Of a DNA stretch of 64,000 bases, positions 7,286 through 15,037 are shown piece by piece. Position 1 is the stretch's first letter; each line of letters opens with the position of its first letter. The position numbers and the translations under genes were made by a program. The DNA is from Kitasatospora aureofaciens (GTDB lineage Bacteria; Actinomycetota; Actinomycetes; Streptomycetales; Streptomycetaceae): positions 248,001 to 312,000 of the forward strand of contig JODU01000001.1 of the NCBI GenBank assembly GCA_000720845.1. Reading direction: 5' to 3'. Under the pieces are notes generated by a model. The model ran no database searches and was not told the origin of the DNA. It was given only the letters and a program-made list of their open reading frames with translations.

Positions 7286-9814
7286 TCAGGCGCCCCGGTC
7301 GCGCAGTGCCGTGCGGGCCGGGAGGGTGGCCGCGGCGAGGGCGAGGGTCGCCGCGGTGGCGGCGAAGGCGGCGTACAGGAGTGGGGGTACGTGCGGGAAC
7401 TCGCCGGTCAGTCCGCGCATCATCGGGGTCAGCGTGATCATGGCGATGGCGGTGCCCAGGGCCACGCCCGCCGCCGACACCAGCAGGCTCTCCCAGCCCA
7501 GCATGCGCAGCACCTGGCGGCGGGTGGAGCCGACGAGGCGGAGCGTGTGCAGTTCGCGGCGGCGGTCCAGGACCGTCATCACCAGGGTGTTGACCGCGGC
7601 GACGGCGGCGAAGCCGCCCAGGACGGCAGCCATCATGTAGTTCGCCCAGGCGCCGAACTCGCGGTCCACGTTCTGCGCGAGCGCGTAGCCGGAGGCGTCG
7701 GTGACCTCGCCGAGCGCGGTGAGCGGCTCGGCGTCGCCACCGCTGACCAGCAGGGTGTCGGCGAAGGCCGACGTGACGTGCCCGTCCAGGGACGCACGGT
7801 CCATGGTCACGGCCGGCAGGCCCAGGCCGCGGCCGTAGACGGCGACCACTTCCGGTGCGGCCCTCGTGCCGTCGGGGAGGTAGAGCGACAGCTTGTCGCC
7901 GAGGCCGACGTCCGTGGCGGTGGCGAGGGTCTTGTCGACGGCGATGCGGCCCGGCCCCACCCGGTCCAGGCTGCCCTCGCGCACGTCCAGGTCCTGGACC
8001 TTCGCGAGCTGCGCGCCGGAGCCCCGGACACCCTGCGTCGCCGTCCCCTGCAACGAGGTCTCGCCACCCCCGCGTACGGGCACCAGCACCTGCGTGTCCA
8101 GCAGGCTCACGGCCGCGTCCACGCCCGGGGCGCGGGCGGCCCGGTCGGCGGCGTCGGCGGACAGGCCCGCCGGGTTCGTGACGACGTGGTCCGCCGTGAC
8201 GCCCTCGCGGAGCTGCTCCGAGGCGACGTGGCTCTCGCTGGTGTGCATGAAGACCAGCGTCGAGGCGAAGGCCATCGCCAGCACGATCGGAGTGATCGCG
8301 GAGGCCAGCCGGCGCGCGTTGGCGCGCGAGTTGGCGGCGGCCAGCGACGCGGAGGCCCCGCCGCCGCGCAGCAGCAGCCCGAAGAGCCCCGCGCACAGCC
8401 GCGCCAGGACCGGCCCGAGCAGGGCGACGGCCAGCATGAAGAGCATGACGACGCCGAGGGAGGCGTTGGCCGCGTCGGAACCGGCGGCGGAGGCCGCCAC
8501 CCCGGCGAGCACCGAACCGCCCCCGACCGCGGCGAGACCGAGGACCGTACGGACGACACCCGGCCGCAGCCGCTCCACCGAGGCCTCGGCGAGCGCCTGA
8601 CCCGGCTTGATCCTCGCGGGCCTGCGCCCGGCCGCCCAGCCGGCACCGAGCGCCGTGAGCAGCACCACCCCGACGGCGGCCAGCAGCGGGAACCCCGAGA
8701 CGTGCACGTCGACCGCCTCCGGGACGGCCCCCCGGTCCCGCATCTGGCCGAACCACCAGTGCGCGAGCCCGATCCCCGGCAGGCAGCCGAGCAGCCCGGC
8801 GAGCGGGGCGACGAGCAGCGCCTCGGCGGCCACCGCGCGGCGGATCTGCCGCGGGGTGGCGCCGACGGCCCGCAGCAGCGCGAACTCGCGGGTGCGCTGG
8901 CCGACGGAGAGCGCGACCGTGCCGGCCGCGGTGAAGACCGCGACGAGGGTGGCGATCCCGCCGAAGGAGCCGCCGACCGCGAAGAGCGTCTCCTTGGCGT
9001 ACGCCAGCCCGTGGTCCTCGACCTCACCGCGGTCGTCACCGGTGAGCACCCGCGCGCTGGAGCCCGTGAGGGCCTTGCCCACGGCGGCGGCGAGGGCGTC
9101 CGGGTCCACGCCCTCCTCGGCCAGGACGGCGACGGCGTCCGCCCTGCCGGGGTGCCCGGCCAGCACGGCCGCCTCGGCGTCGGCGAACCAGGCCGTGCCC
9201 GCACCGCCCGCCGCCTCGCCCGCGGTGTCCCCGGCACCGGCCCGGGCCAGCCCGGACACCCGGAAGTCGGCGGGTCCGTCGGCCGTCTCCAGCGCGACGG
9301 TGTCGCCGACGCCGAGCCGCGCCGTGCGGGCCGCGTCGGCGCCGAGGACCACCTCGCCGGGGTGCGGCGCGGCGCCCTGCGCCAGGGCGGTGCCGGTGAA
9401 GGCGTGCGAGCCCCAGCCGTGGCCGGTGAGCGCGTCCGGAGCGGAGCCCGGCGAGGACCCGCCCCGGTGCACCGGGAAGGTGAAGTCCGCTACGGCGGTG
9501 GCCGCGCCCGGCACCGCGGCGGCCCTCGCCGCGAGCCCCTCGTCCACGCGCGCGGTGTCCGGCAACGGGTACGCGGTCTCCTCGGGACCGTCGACGGTGT
9601 CGGCGACGACGCGCGCGGACTGGTCGGCCGCCGCGACGACCGGCGCGTTCGCGTACCGCTCGGCCGGCACCGAGGCACGGAGGCCGGTCTCCAGCAGGAC
9701 GCCGCAGGCCGCCACGACCAGCGCCGACATCATCAGCGCGACGAACGTGCCCGCGAACGAGGCGGGCTTGAAGCGCACGGCGGCGCGGGCGAGTCCGTTG
9801 GGCTTGAAGCTCAT
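7286..9814 (-). CDS. ABC transporter permease, FtsX-like (second system)
   Basis: The 842-residue permease has the same architecture as the one at 4331-6886: an N-terminal helix (~18-40), an extracytoplasmic domain, and two FtsX blocks carrying the loop motifs LLRAVGATPRQIRR and TLRLVGSTRRQVLR. The ATG at 9814 overlaps the ATPase stop by 4 bp, which fixes the start; residues MSFKPNGLARAAVRFK make a basic cytosolic lead before the first helix. It pairs with the ATPase at 9811-10653. The system faces the first ABC system tail-to-tail, so the pair may have come from an inverted duplication followed by divergence. Confidence 0.93.
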   Translation of the reverse strand: MSFKPNGLARAAVRFKPASFAGTFVALMMSALVVAACGVLLETGLRASVPAERYANAPVVAAADQSARVVADTVDGPEETAYPLPDTARVDEGLAARAAAVPGAATAVADFTFPVHRGGSSPGSAPDALTGHGWGSHAFTGTALAQGAAPHPGEVVLGADAARTARLGVGDTVALETADGPADFRVSGLARAGAGDTAGEAAGGAGTAWFADAEAAVLAGHPGRADAVAVLAEEGVDPDALAAAVGKALTGSSARVLTGDDRGEVEDHGLAYAKETLFAVGGSFGGIATLVAVFTAAGTVALSVGQRTREFALLRAVGATPRQIRRAVAAEALLVAPLAGLLGCLPGIGLAHWWFGQMRDRGAVPEAVDVHVSGFPLLAAVGVVLLTALGAGWAAGRRPARIKPGQALAEASVERLRPGVVRTVLGLAAVGGGSVLAGVAASAAGSDAANASLGVVMLFMLAVALLGPVLARLCAGLFGLLLRGGGASASLAAANSRANARRLASAITPIVLAMAFASTLVFMHTSESHVASEQLREGVTADHVVTNPAGLSADAADRAARAPGVDAAVSLLDTQVLVPVRGGGETSLQGTATQGVRGSGAQLAKVQDLDVREGSLDRVGPGRIAVDKTLATATDVGLGDKLSLYLPDGTRAAPEVVAVYGRGLGLPAVTMDRASLDGHVTSAFADTLLVSGGDAEPLTALGEVTDASGYALAQNVDREFGAWANYMMAAVLGGFAAVAAVNTLVMTVLDRRRELHTLRLVGSTRRQVLRMLGWESLLVSAAGVALGTAIAMITLTPMMRGLTGEFPHVPPLLYAAFAATAATLALAAATLPARTALRDRGA

Positions 9815-10653
9815 GCCGCCGCTCCCGCCCCGGCCATCGCCCGCGTACGGCCGGTGAGCGCGGTCATCCGGGCCGCGATCTGCTCCGCCGACCCCCGTTC
9901 GAGGTGGTCGGCGAAGGCCCCGTCGGCGAGGAACAGCACGCGGTCGGCCCAGGCGGCCGCGGCCGGGTCGTGGGTGACCATGACGACGGTGGCGCCGAGG
10001 GTGTCCACCGCGTGCCGGAGCAGTCCGAGGACCTCGGCGGCGGTGCCGGTGTCGAGGGCGCCGGTGGGCTCGTCCGCGAAGATCACGTCGGGTGCGGTGA
10101 CCAGGGCGCGGGCGACGGCCACGCGCTGCTGCTGGCCGCCGGACAGCTCGCCGGGGCGGCGCCGCGCCTTGTCGGCGAGTCCGACCTGCGCGAGCACCGC
10201 CGCCGCCCGGCCGCGGTCCTGACGCTGCCCGGCCAGGCGCATGGGCAGCAGGACGTTCTGTTCCACGGTCAGCGACGGCAGCAGGTTGAACGCCTGGAAG
10301 ACGAAGCCGAGGCGGCTGCGACGCAGCTCGGTCAGCTCGTTCTCCTTCATGCCGGTGATCTCCGTGCCGCCGAGGCGCACCGATCCCGCGGACGGCCGGT
10401 CGAGCCCGGCGGCACACTGCAGGAACGTCGACTTGCCCGACCCGGACGGGCCCATGACGGCGGTGAAGGTGCCGTGCGGGAGGCCGAGGTCGACGCCCGC
10501 GAGCGCGTGCACCGTGCCCGCGCCGCGGCCGTACTGCCGCCGGACCCCGCGCAGTTCGACGGCGAGCCCGGGCGTGGCGGCCGGGGCCTCGGGGCGGTGG
10601 TCCACTCCCGTCCGGTCGTCCGCCTGCCGCCGCTTGCCCTTGCGTAGCCTCAT
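9811..10653 (-). CDS. ABC transporter ATP-binding protein (second system)
   Basis: The 280-residue ATPase has Walker A GPSGSGKST, Q-loop FQAFN, LSGGQQQRVAVARAL and Walker B DVIFADEPTGALD with the following VTHDP histidine. A basic, likely disordered extension (MRLRKGKRRQ...) of ~30 residues precedes the domain. The ATG at 10653 is preceded by a gap to the promoter block at 10740-10783. It is coupled to the permease by ATGA. The promoter block, shared with the HK/RR operon just upstream, indicates that this exporter is the output of that two-component system; this is inference from the repeated sequence. Confidence 0.95.
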   Translation of the reverse strand: MRLRKGKRRQADDRTGVDHRPEAPAATPGLAVELRGVRRQYGRGAGTVHALAGVDLGLPHGTFTAVMGPSGSGKSTFLQCAAGLDRPSAGSVRLGGTEITGMKENELTELRRSRLGFVFQAFNLLPSLTVEQNVLLPMRLAGQRQDRGRAAAVLAQVGLADKARRRPGELSGGQQQRVAVARALVTAPDVIFADEPTGALDTGTAAEVLGLLRHAVDTLGATVVMVTHDPAAAAWADRVLFLADGAFADHLERGSAEQIAARMTALTGRTRAMAGAGAAA

Positions 10654-10739
10654 GGTGCCGTCTCCCTCATCCGTCTCACCCGTACATCAGGTGCTCCTGT
10701 GTGACGGGGTGAAGAGTGCGGGGACGGCTCGGCGCCGGG

Positions 10740-10783
10740 CGTCATACCCGGGAGCCAATGTGGGCCCCCTACCGCGGTAGGGG
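10740..10783 (-). promoter_or_regulatory. Promoter/operator of the second ABC operon, shared with the HK-RR operon
   Basis: A perfect 18-bp palindrome CCCCTACCGCGGTAGGGG lies at 10766-10783. Reading leftwards, CTACC is followed after exactly 17 nt by TTGGCTCCC, then 5 nt, then TGACG (ending at 10740). The same word order and spacing recurs at 12934-12894 in front of the sensor kinase gene. A TATGAC -10-like box sits at 10746-10741. The arrangement fits an activator site beside the promoter, and the response regulator at 10796-11470 is the obvious candidate binder. Confidence 0.65.
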
Positions 10784-10795
10784 TGGGAGGAGGGG

Positions 10796-11470
10796 CTAGT
10801 CCCCCGGGGCCACGAGCCCCGACTCGTACGCGAAGACCACCGCCTGGGCGCGGTCGCGCAGGTCCAGCTTGGTCAGGACGCGGCTCACGTGCGTCTTCAC
10901 CGTCTGCTCGGCCAGCACCAGGATCTGGGCGATCTCCGTGTTGGACCGGCCGCGGGCGACCAGGGTGAGGACCTCGGTCTCGCGTTCCGTCAGGCCCTTG
11001 AGCCGCAGCGCGGGCTTGCCCCGTGAGGCGGGGCGCTGCTGGGCGAAGTCGGCGATGAGGCGGCGCGTCACGGAGGGGGCGAGCAGCGCGTCGCCCGAGG
11101 CCACCACGCGTACCGCCGCGATGAGGTCGGCCGGCGGCGCGTCCTTCAGCAGGAAGCCGCTGGCGCCCGCGCGCAGCGCCTCGTACACGTAGTCGTCGAC
11201 GTCGAAGGTGGTGAGCATCAGCACCCGCGGCCGATGCGTGACCCCCGGCGGTGGCGCGAGCAGTCGGCGCGCGGCCTCCAGGCCGTCCATCTCGGGCATC
11301 CGCACGTCCATCAGCACGACGTCCGGATGCGTACGCCGGCTCAGCTCGACGCCCTGCGCGCCGTCGGGGGCCTCGCCCACCACGTCGATGTCACTCTGGG
11401 CGGCCAGCAGCGCGGCGAAGCCCGCCCGCACCATGGCCTGGTCGTCGACGATGATGACGCGCGTCGTCAC
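10796..11470 (-). CDS. Response regulator, NarL/LuxR family
   Basis: The 224-residue regulator has a receiver domain at 1-120 with the acidic pair Asp9-Asp10, phosphoacceptor Asp55 (VVLMDVRMPEMDG), switch Thr in MLTTFD and Lys in FLLKDAPP. A LuxR-type HTH is at ~155-215 (LTERETEVLTLVARGRSNTEIA). The GTG start overlaps the kinase TGA by 4 bp (GTGA), so kinase and regulator are made together. Its stop is only 13 bp from the palindrome that begins the ABC promoter block, and the same block precedes the kinase. That suggests autoregulation plus control of the ABC exporter. Confidence 0.95.
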   Translation of the reverse strand: MTTRVIIVDDQAMVRAGFAALLAAQSDIDVVGEAPDGAQGVELSRRTHPDVVLMDVRMPEMDGLEAARRLLAPPPGVTHRPRVLMLTTFDVDDYVYEALRAGASGFLLKDAPPADLIAAVRVVASGDALLAPSVTRRLIADFAQQRPASRGKPALRLKGLTERETEVLTLVARGRSNTEIAQILVLAEQTVKTHVSRVLTKLDLRDRAQAVVFAYESGLVAPGD

Positions 11471-12708
11471 GTGAAGTCCTCTTCCGTCAGGGGGAGTTGA
11501 GCGGCGACCCGGAAGCCGCCGTCCGGCAGCGGCCCCACGTCCAGGCTGCCGCCGACGAGCCGCACCCGCTCGCGCATGCCGACCAGGCCGTGTCCGGTGC
11601 CGCCCACTTCGAGCGGCCCGGCGGGCGGCTCGGGCGGCGGGTCGTTGACGACCAGGACGGTGAGCCGCTCCCCGCCCTGCTCGCCTGCGGGTGCCGACAC
11701 CGACAGCGACACGTGCGTCGTGGCGCCCGGCGCGTGCCGTACGACGTTCGCGAGGGCCTCCTGGACGATCCGGTACGCCGAGAGACCCACCGTCTCGGGC
11801 ACCTCGGCGTCGCAGGGGGTGAACTCCACCGGCCCGCCCGTCCGCGCGGTCGCCTCCACCAGCTGCCCGATCTGCCCGAGGCCCGGCTGGGGGACGAGTT
11901 CGCCGTGCGACTCCTCGTTGCGCAGCACCCCGAGGAGGCGTCGCATCTCGCCGAGCGACTCCCGGGCGGTCGCCGCGATGGACGTGAACTCCTCCCGCAC
12001 CTGGGGCGGCAGCCCCGCGAGGCGGTACTCGGCGGTGTCCGCCTGCACCGTGATGACGGACATGTGGTGCGCCACCACATCGTGCAACTCGCGCGCGATG
12101 CGGGCGCGTTCCTCCAGCAGCGTCCGCCGTCCCCGCTCGGCCTCGCTGATCGTCTCCTGCTCGGCCAGCCTGCGCTGCACCTCGTACCGCTCGCGCAGCA
12201 CACCGCCCAGCAGGAGCGCGACGCCACCGAGGATGGTGAGCAGCAGGTCCTTGGCGCCGGTGCCGTGCGGGGCGGCGAACCCCAGGCCGACGTTCGCACC
12301 CGCCGTCGCCAGCCACACCAGCACCAGCGTCCGGCGCCGCTCGCGCAGGCCCAGGGCGAGGCAGAGGCCGACGTACCCGACGAGTTCCATGGGCGGGAAG
12401 GGCCACAGCAGCCGCTCCTGGAAGTCGACGGCGAGCAGGGCGAGCGCCCCGGCCACGTCCGCGACGAAGACCACGTACCAGGCCTGCAGCGGCCGTACGA
12501 CGGCGAGCAGCAGCGGCGCGGCCTGCGCCACGGCCAGCGCGCTCGCGACCCCGCCGTTCAGGCCGTAGTCGGCGGTGAGGACCACGATGGTGGTGGGCAG
12601 CAGGGCGACGCACAGCACGAACGCCAAGGCCCACGGCAGCACCCGCACCCACCGCCGCGACGCCCCCGCGAGCAGCGCACGCGGACGTCCCTCCTCCACT
12701 GCCGTCAT
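11467..12708 (-). CDS. Sensor histidine kinase, HisKA_3 family, partner of the adjacent regulator
   Basis: The 413-residue kinase has an N-terminal half with 4-6 transmembrane segments (about 24-46, 52-72, 76-95, 108-122, 127-146, 156-171). A coiled region then leads to the phosphoacceptor motif RARIARELHDVVAHHM with His209. The HATPase domain has EALANVVRHA (N-box) and GTGHGLVGMRERVR. There is no large extracellular sensor loop, so it resembles the intramembrane-sensing DesK/LiaS-like kinases often found with ABC exporters for cell-envelope antibiotics. That analogy is family knowledge; the ligand is unknown. The ATG at 12708 was chosen because the upstream extension lacks coding character. 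Confidence 0.93.
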   Translation of the reverse strand: MTAVEEGRPRALLAGASRRWVRVLPWALAFVLCVALLPTTIVVLTADYGLNGGVASALAVAQAAPLLLAVVRPLQAWYVVFVADVAGALALLAVDFQERLLWPFPPMELVGYVGLCLALGLRERRRTLVLVWLATAGANVGLGFAAPHGTGAKDLLLTILGGVALLLGGVLRERYEVQRRLAEQETISEAERGRRTLLEERARIARELHDVVAHHMSVITVQADTAEYRLAGLPPQVREEFTSIAATARESLGEMRRLLGVLRNEESHGELVPQPGLGQIGQLVEATARTGGPVEFTPCDAEVPETVGLSAYRIVQEALANVVRHAPGATTHVSLSVSAPAGEQGGERLTVLVVNDPPPEPPAGPLEVGGTGHGLVGMRERVRLVGGSLDVGPLPDGGFRVAAQLPLTEEDFT

Positions 12709-12893
12709 GGGCACCACCCTAGGCGCCCGCCGCCCACCTCGACGGCGCCCGAAGGGGCGGCGTCCACGGGGCCCACGCCCCCGGGCGCGCACGGCACAGA
12801 GGCTTTGACCAGCAGCGCGGCCATCCGTCCGCCTTCCCTGGGTCCCGTCGTGGCGCTGACAGAGACAAGCTTGGCCGACGCCGCAAGCCGGCA

Positions 12894-12938
12894 CGTCACC
12901 CTGGGGAGCCAAGCCGGAGGTGATACCCCGGTAGGGGG
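12894..12938 (-). promoter_or_regulatory. Promoter/operator of the HK-RR operon, copy of the ABC promoter block
   Basis: Reading leftwards from 12934, CTACC, 17 nt, TTGGCTCCC, 5 nt and TGACG (ending 12894) repeat the spacing of the block at 10780-10740. The dyad is less perfect (TACCC next to CGGTAGGGG). It lies ~190-230 bp upstream of the kinase ATG, giving a fairly long leader. Confidence 0.6.
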
Positions 12939-12970
12939 TCGGTTACGCCGGTGCCCGGCATGCCCGTCGG

Positions 12971-13405
12971 TCAGACGGACGCCGCCGTCCACTCCCGCGG
13001 CAGCGCCAGGCGCTGGTCCTTGGTGGGGGCGAAGTCCTCGGGCTCGTCCCGGCGCCGGCCGAGCAGCTCCCCGACGGTGGTGCCGCCGTCGGCGAGGCGT
13101 GCGAGAAGGGTGCGGGAGAGCTCGTACTCGTCCGGGGTGTGGATACCACCGGTGACGGCGGCCAGGGCGCTCGCCTCGGCCGGGCCGTCGTCCCGCGTCT
13201 CCACCCGCACCGTGAAGAGCGGCGGGTGCTCGCCGTCCCCCGTGATCAGCACGACGACCGAGTCGAACGCGAGGGACGCCGGCCGTCGCCCGGCGGACCG
13301 CACGGCCACGTCGCACACGTCCAGCCCGCTTGCTTCCTCCCAGTCCCAGGACCGGCCACCCTGCCCGTCCCCCAGGATCTCCACCCCGCCCTCGGTCGGC
13401 CTCAC
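12971..13405 (-). CDS. Hypothetical protein
   Basis: The 144-residue soluble acidic protein has a GTG start preceded by a GGAGAG site ~11 nt away. It shows an alternating strand pattern (SVVVLITGDGEHPPLFTVRVETRD near residues 48-72) and ends in a charged segment. There is no recognisable family, signal peptide or membrane helix. It lies 58 bp downstream of another unknown gene on the same strand, and the two may be cotranscribed. Small soluble pairs like this are sometimes immunity or antitoxin genes, but nothing here proves it. Confidence 0.6.
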   Translation of the reverse strand: MRPTEGGVEILGDGQGGRSWDWEEASGLDVCDVAVRSAGRRPASLAFDSVVVLITGDGEHPPLFTVRVETRDDGPAEASALAAVTGGIHTPDEYELSRTLLARLADGGTTVGELLGRRRDEPEDFAPTKDQRLALPREWTAASV

Positions 13406-13463
13406 ACCGGGCGTCTCTCCCCCGACGGTACGGATGTCGTTGTCGTGGGTGGTACGAACGTGA

Positions 13464-13835
13464 TCACGCAGAGGTTCCCCACCGTCGGCCGTCGACTTGG
13501 AACTGCATCCACTCGACTCCCGGAACGGTGAAGTGGGAGCCGGGCAAGGAGGCGATGCCGTGGAACTCGCCCTCCGCGTCCGGGGCTCCCAACGCCCAGG
13601 GCGTGGCGATCAGCCACGCGCTCCGCAGGACAGCGAGAAGAGCCGCCTCCGGACCGACCGGCTCGAGGGACGAGGTCAGACGCAGTTCGGCAAGCTCGGG
13701 GTACTTCCAGTACCGCTCGTAGGTCTCGATCCGGAGAGCCCGGTCCAGCCGAGCCGCAATCCGGCCGACCACACGCTCGGCCCCACGACGGTGATGGGCG
13801 CGTACGTGGCAACGCCATTGGATCGTCTCGGACAT
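13464..13835 (-). CDS. Hypothetical protein
   Basis: The protein has 123 residues when started at the ATG at 13835 (MSETIQWRCHVRA); an in-frame ATG at 13877 would add 14 residues. It is rich in Trp, Arg and Glu, with helix ERVVGRIAARLDRALRIE and hydrophobic strand LLAVLRSAWLIATPWALG, and resembles a small cytosolic alpha/beta protein. No signal peptide is present. It is probably the first gene of a two-gene unit with 12971-13405. Function is unknown. Confidence 0.6.
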   Translation of the reverse strand: MSETIQWRCHVRAHHRRGAERVVGRIAARLDRALRIETYERYWKYPELAELRLTSSLEPVGPEAALLAVLRSAWLIATPWALGAPDAEGEFHGIASLPGSHFTVPGVEWMQFQVDGRRWGTSA

Positions 13836-13973
13836 GGGCAGAGCATCGCGCACCGCTACGGGGACGCGCAGCGGCATTCGATCCCGATGCCCCGGGGCCG
13901 GTCAGGCCGGCGCCCATGTTCCGGCAGCCGTGGCGGCCGGAGTTCTCGTGCTGAAGACAGAGGGGAACGGGGC

Positions 13974-14005
13974 GCGACCGGCCGGCCGGAGGGGCGGCCG
14001 GTCGC
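13974..14005 (-). terminator. Terminator of the CNNM/CBS operon
   Basis: An 11-bp perfect stem GCGACCGGCCG/CGGCCGGTCGC with a 10-nt loop begins 7 bp beyond the stop codon of the gene ending at 14012. Confidence 0.7.
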
Positions 14006-14011
14006 TCCGTG

Positions 14012-15037
14012 TTACGACGCCACCGGTGTCGTCGGGCCCACCAGTTCGGTCAGGACGTCCTCCATCGTCACGAAGCCCAGGACCGAGCCGGCCTCGCCGG
14101 TGACGGCGGCCAGGTGGCTGTCCTCGGCGCGCAGGGCGGTGAGGGTGTCGTCCAGGGGGGTGTCGATGCGGACACGGGTGACGCGGTGCAGGGCCGTGCG
14201 CGGGAAGGGGCTCTCGCGGTCGGTCAGGCCCAGGGTGTCCTTGATGTGCAGGTAGCCGAGGACGGTGCCGCCGGGGCCGGTGACCGGGAAGCGGGAGTAG
14301 CCCGCGTCGGCGGCCATGCGTTCCAGCTGGGCCGGGGTGACCGTGTGCGGGACCGTGCGCATCTTCTGGGCCGGGACCAGGATCTCGCCGACCGGCCGGG
14401 TGCCCAGCTCCAGCGCGTCGCGCAGGCGTTCGCCGTCGGCCGGGGTGAGCAGTCCGGCCTCGCTGGCGTCGACCACCATGCGGGCCAGCTGGTCGTCGGT
14501 GAAGACGGCCTCGACCTCGTCCTTGGGCTCCACCCGCAGCAGCTTGAGGAGCGTGTTGGCGAAGGCGTTGATGCCGAAGACGACCGGCTTCAGGGCCCGG
14601 GTGAGGGCGACCAGCGGCGGGCCGAGGAGCAGTGCGGTGGTCGCCGGGGCGGCCAGCGCGATGTTCTTCGGGATCATCTCGCCGATCAGCATGTGGAGGT
14701 ACGTCGCGAGTGCCAGGGCGATCGCGAAGGCGACCGGGTGGACCAGCGCGTGCGGCATGTGGACCGCCTCGAACACCGGCTCCATCAGGTGCGCGATGGC
14801 CGGCTCCGCGACCGCGCCGAGCACCAGGGAGGAGACGGTGATGCCGAGCTGGGCCGTGGCCATCATCTGGGAGATGTGCTGCAGGCCCCACAGGGTCATC
14901 CGGGCGCGCTTGTCGCCCGTCTTGGCCCGCGGCTCGATCTGGCTGCGGCGCACCGAGATCATGGCGAACTCGGCGCCCACGAAGAACGCGTTGGTCAGCA
15001 GCGTCAGCGCGCCGATGAAGAGCTGTACGACGGTCAT
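14012..15037 (-). CDS. CNNM/CBS-domain membrane protein (HlyC/CorC family, short form)
   Basis: The 341-residue protein has an N-terminal CNNM (DUF21) domain with about four hydrophobic segments in the first 160 residues, containing FVGAEFAMISVRRSQIE and GEMIPKN. A CBS pair follows at ~205-325 (VPVTGPGGTVLGYLHIKD and GFVTMEDVLTELVG). It lacks the C-terminal CorC_HlyC domain of its neighbour. Family members act in Mg/Co efflux or homeostasis, and CBS pairs bind adenine nucleotides. Its ATG overlaps the stop of the longer paralogue by 4 bp, so the two probably form a heteromeric or coordinated pair. Confidence 0.9.
   Translation of the reverse strand: MTVVQLFIGALTLLTNAFFVGAEFAMISVRRSQIEPRAKTGDKRARMTLWGLQHISQMMATAQLGITVSSLVLGAVAEPAIAHLMEPVFEAVHMPHALVHPVAFAIALALATYLHMLIGEMIPKNIALAAPATTALLLGPPLVALTRALKPVVFGINAFANTLLKLLRVEPKDEVEAVFTDDQLARMVVDASEAGLLTPADGERLRDALELGTRPVGEILVPAQKMRTVPHTVTPAQLERMAADAGYSRFPVTGPGGTVLGYLHIKDTLGLTDRESPFPRTALHRVTRVRIDTPLDDTLTALRAEDSHLAAVTGEAGSVLGFVTMEDVLTELVGPTTPVAS

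Noticed and set aside
7139..10222. 1027-codon plus-strand ORF over the second ABC operon
   Set aside because: It is a shadow of the permease and ATPase genes on the other strand.
11461..11475. Second parS-like CACGTGAA word
   Set aside because: Only half of the palindrome is present and it lies at the HK/RR overlap; it is not a parS match.
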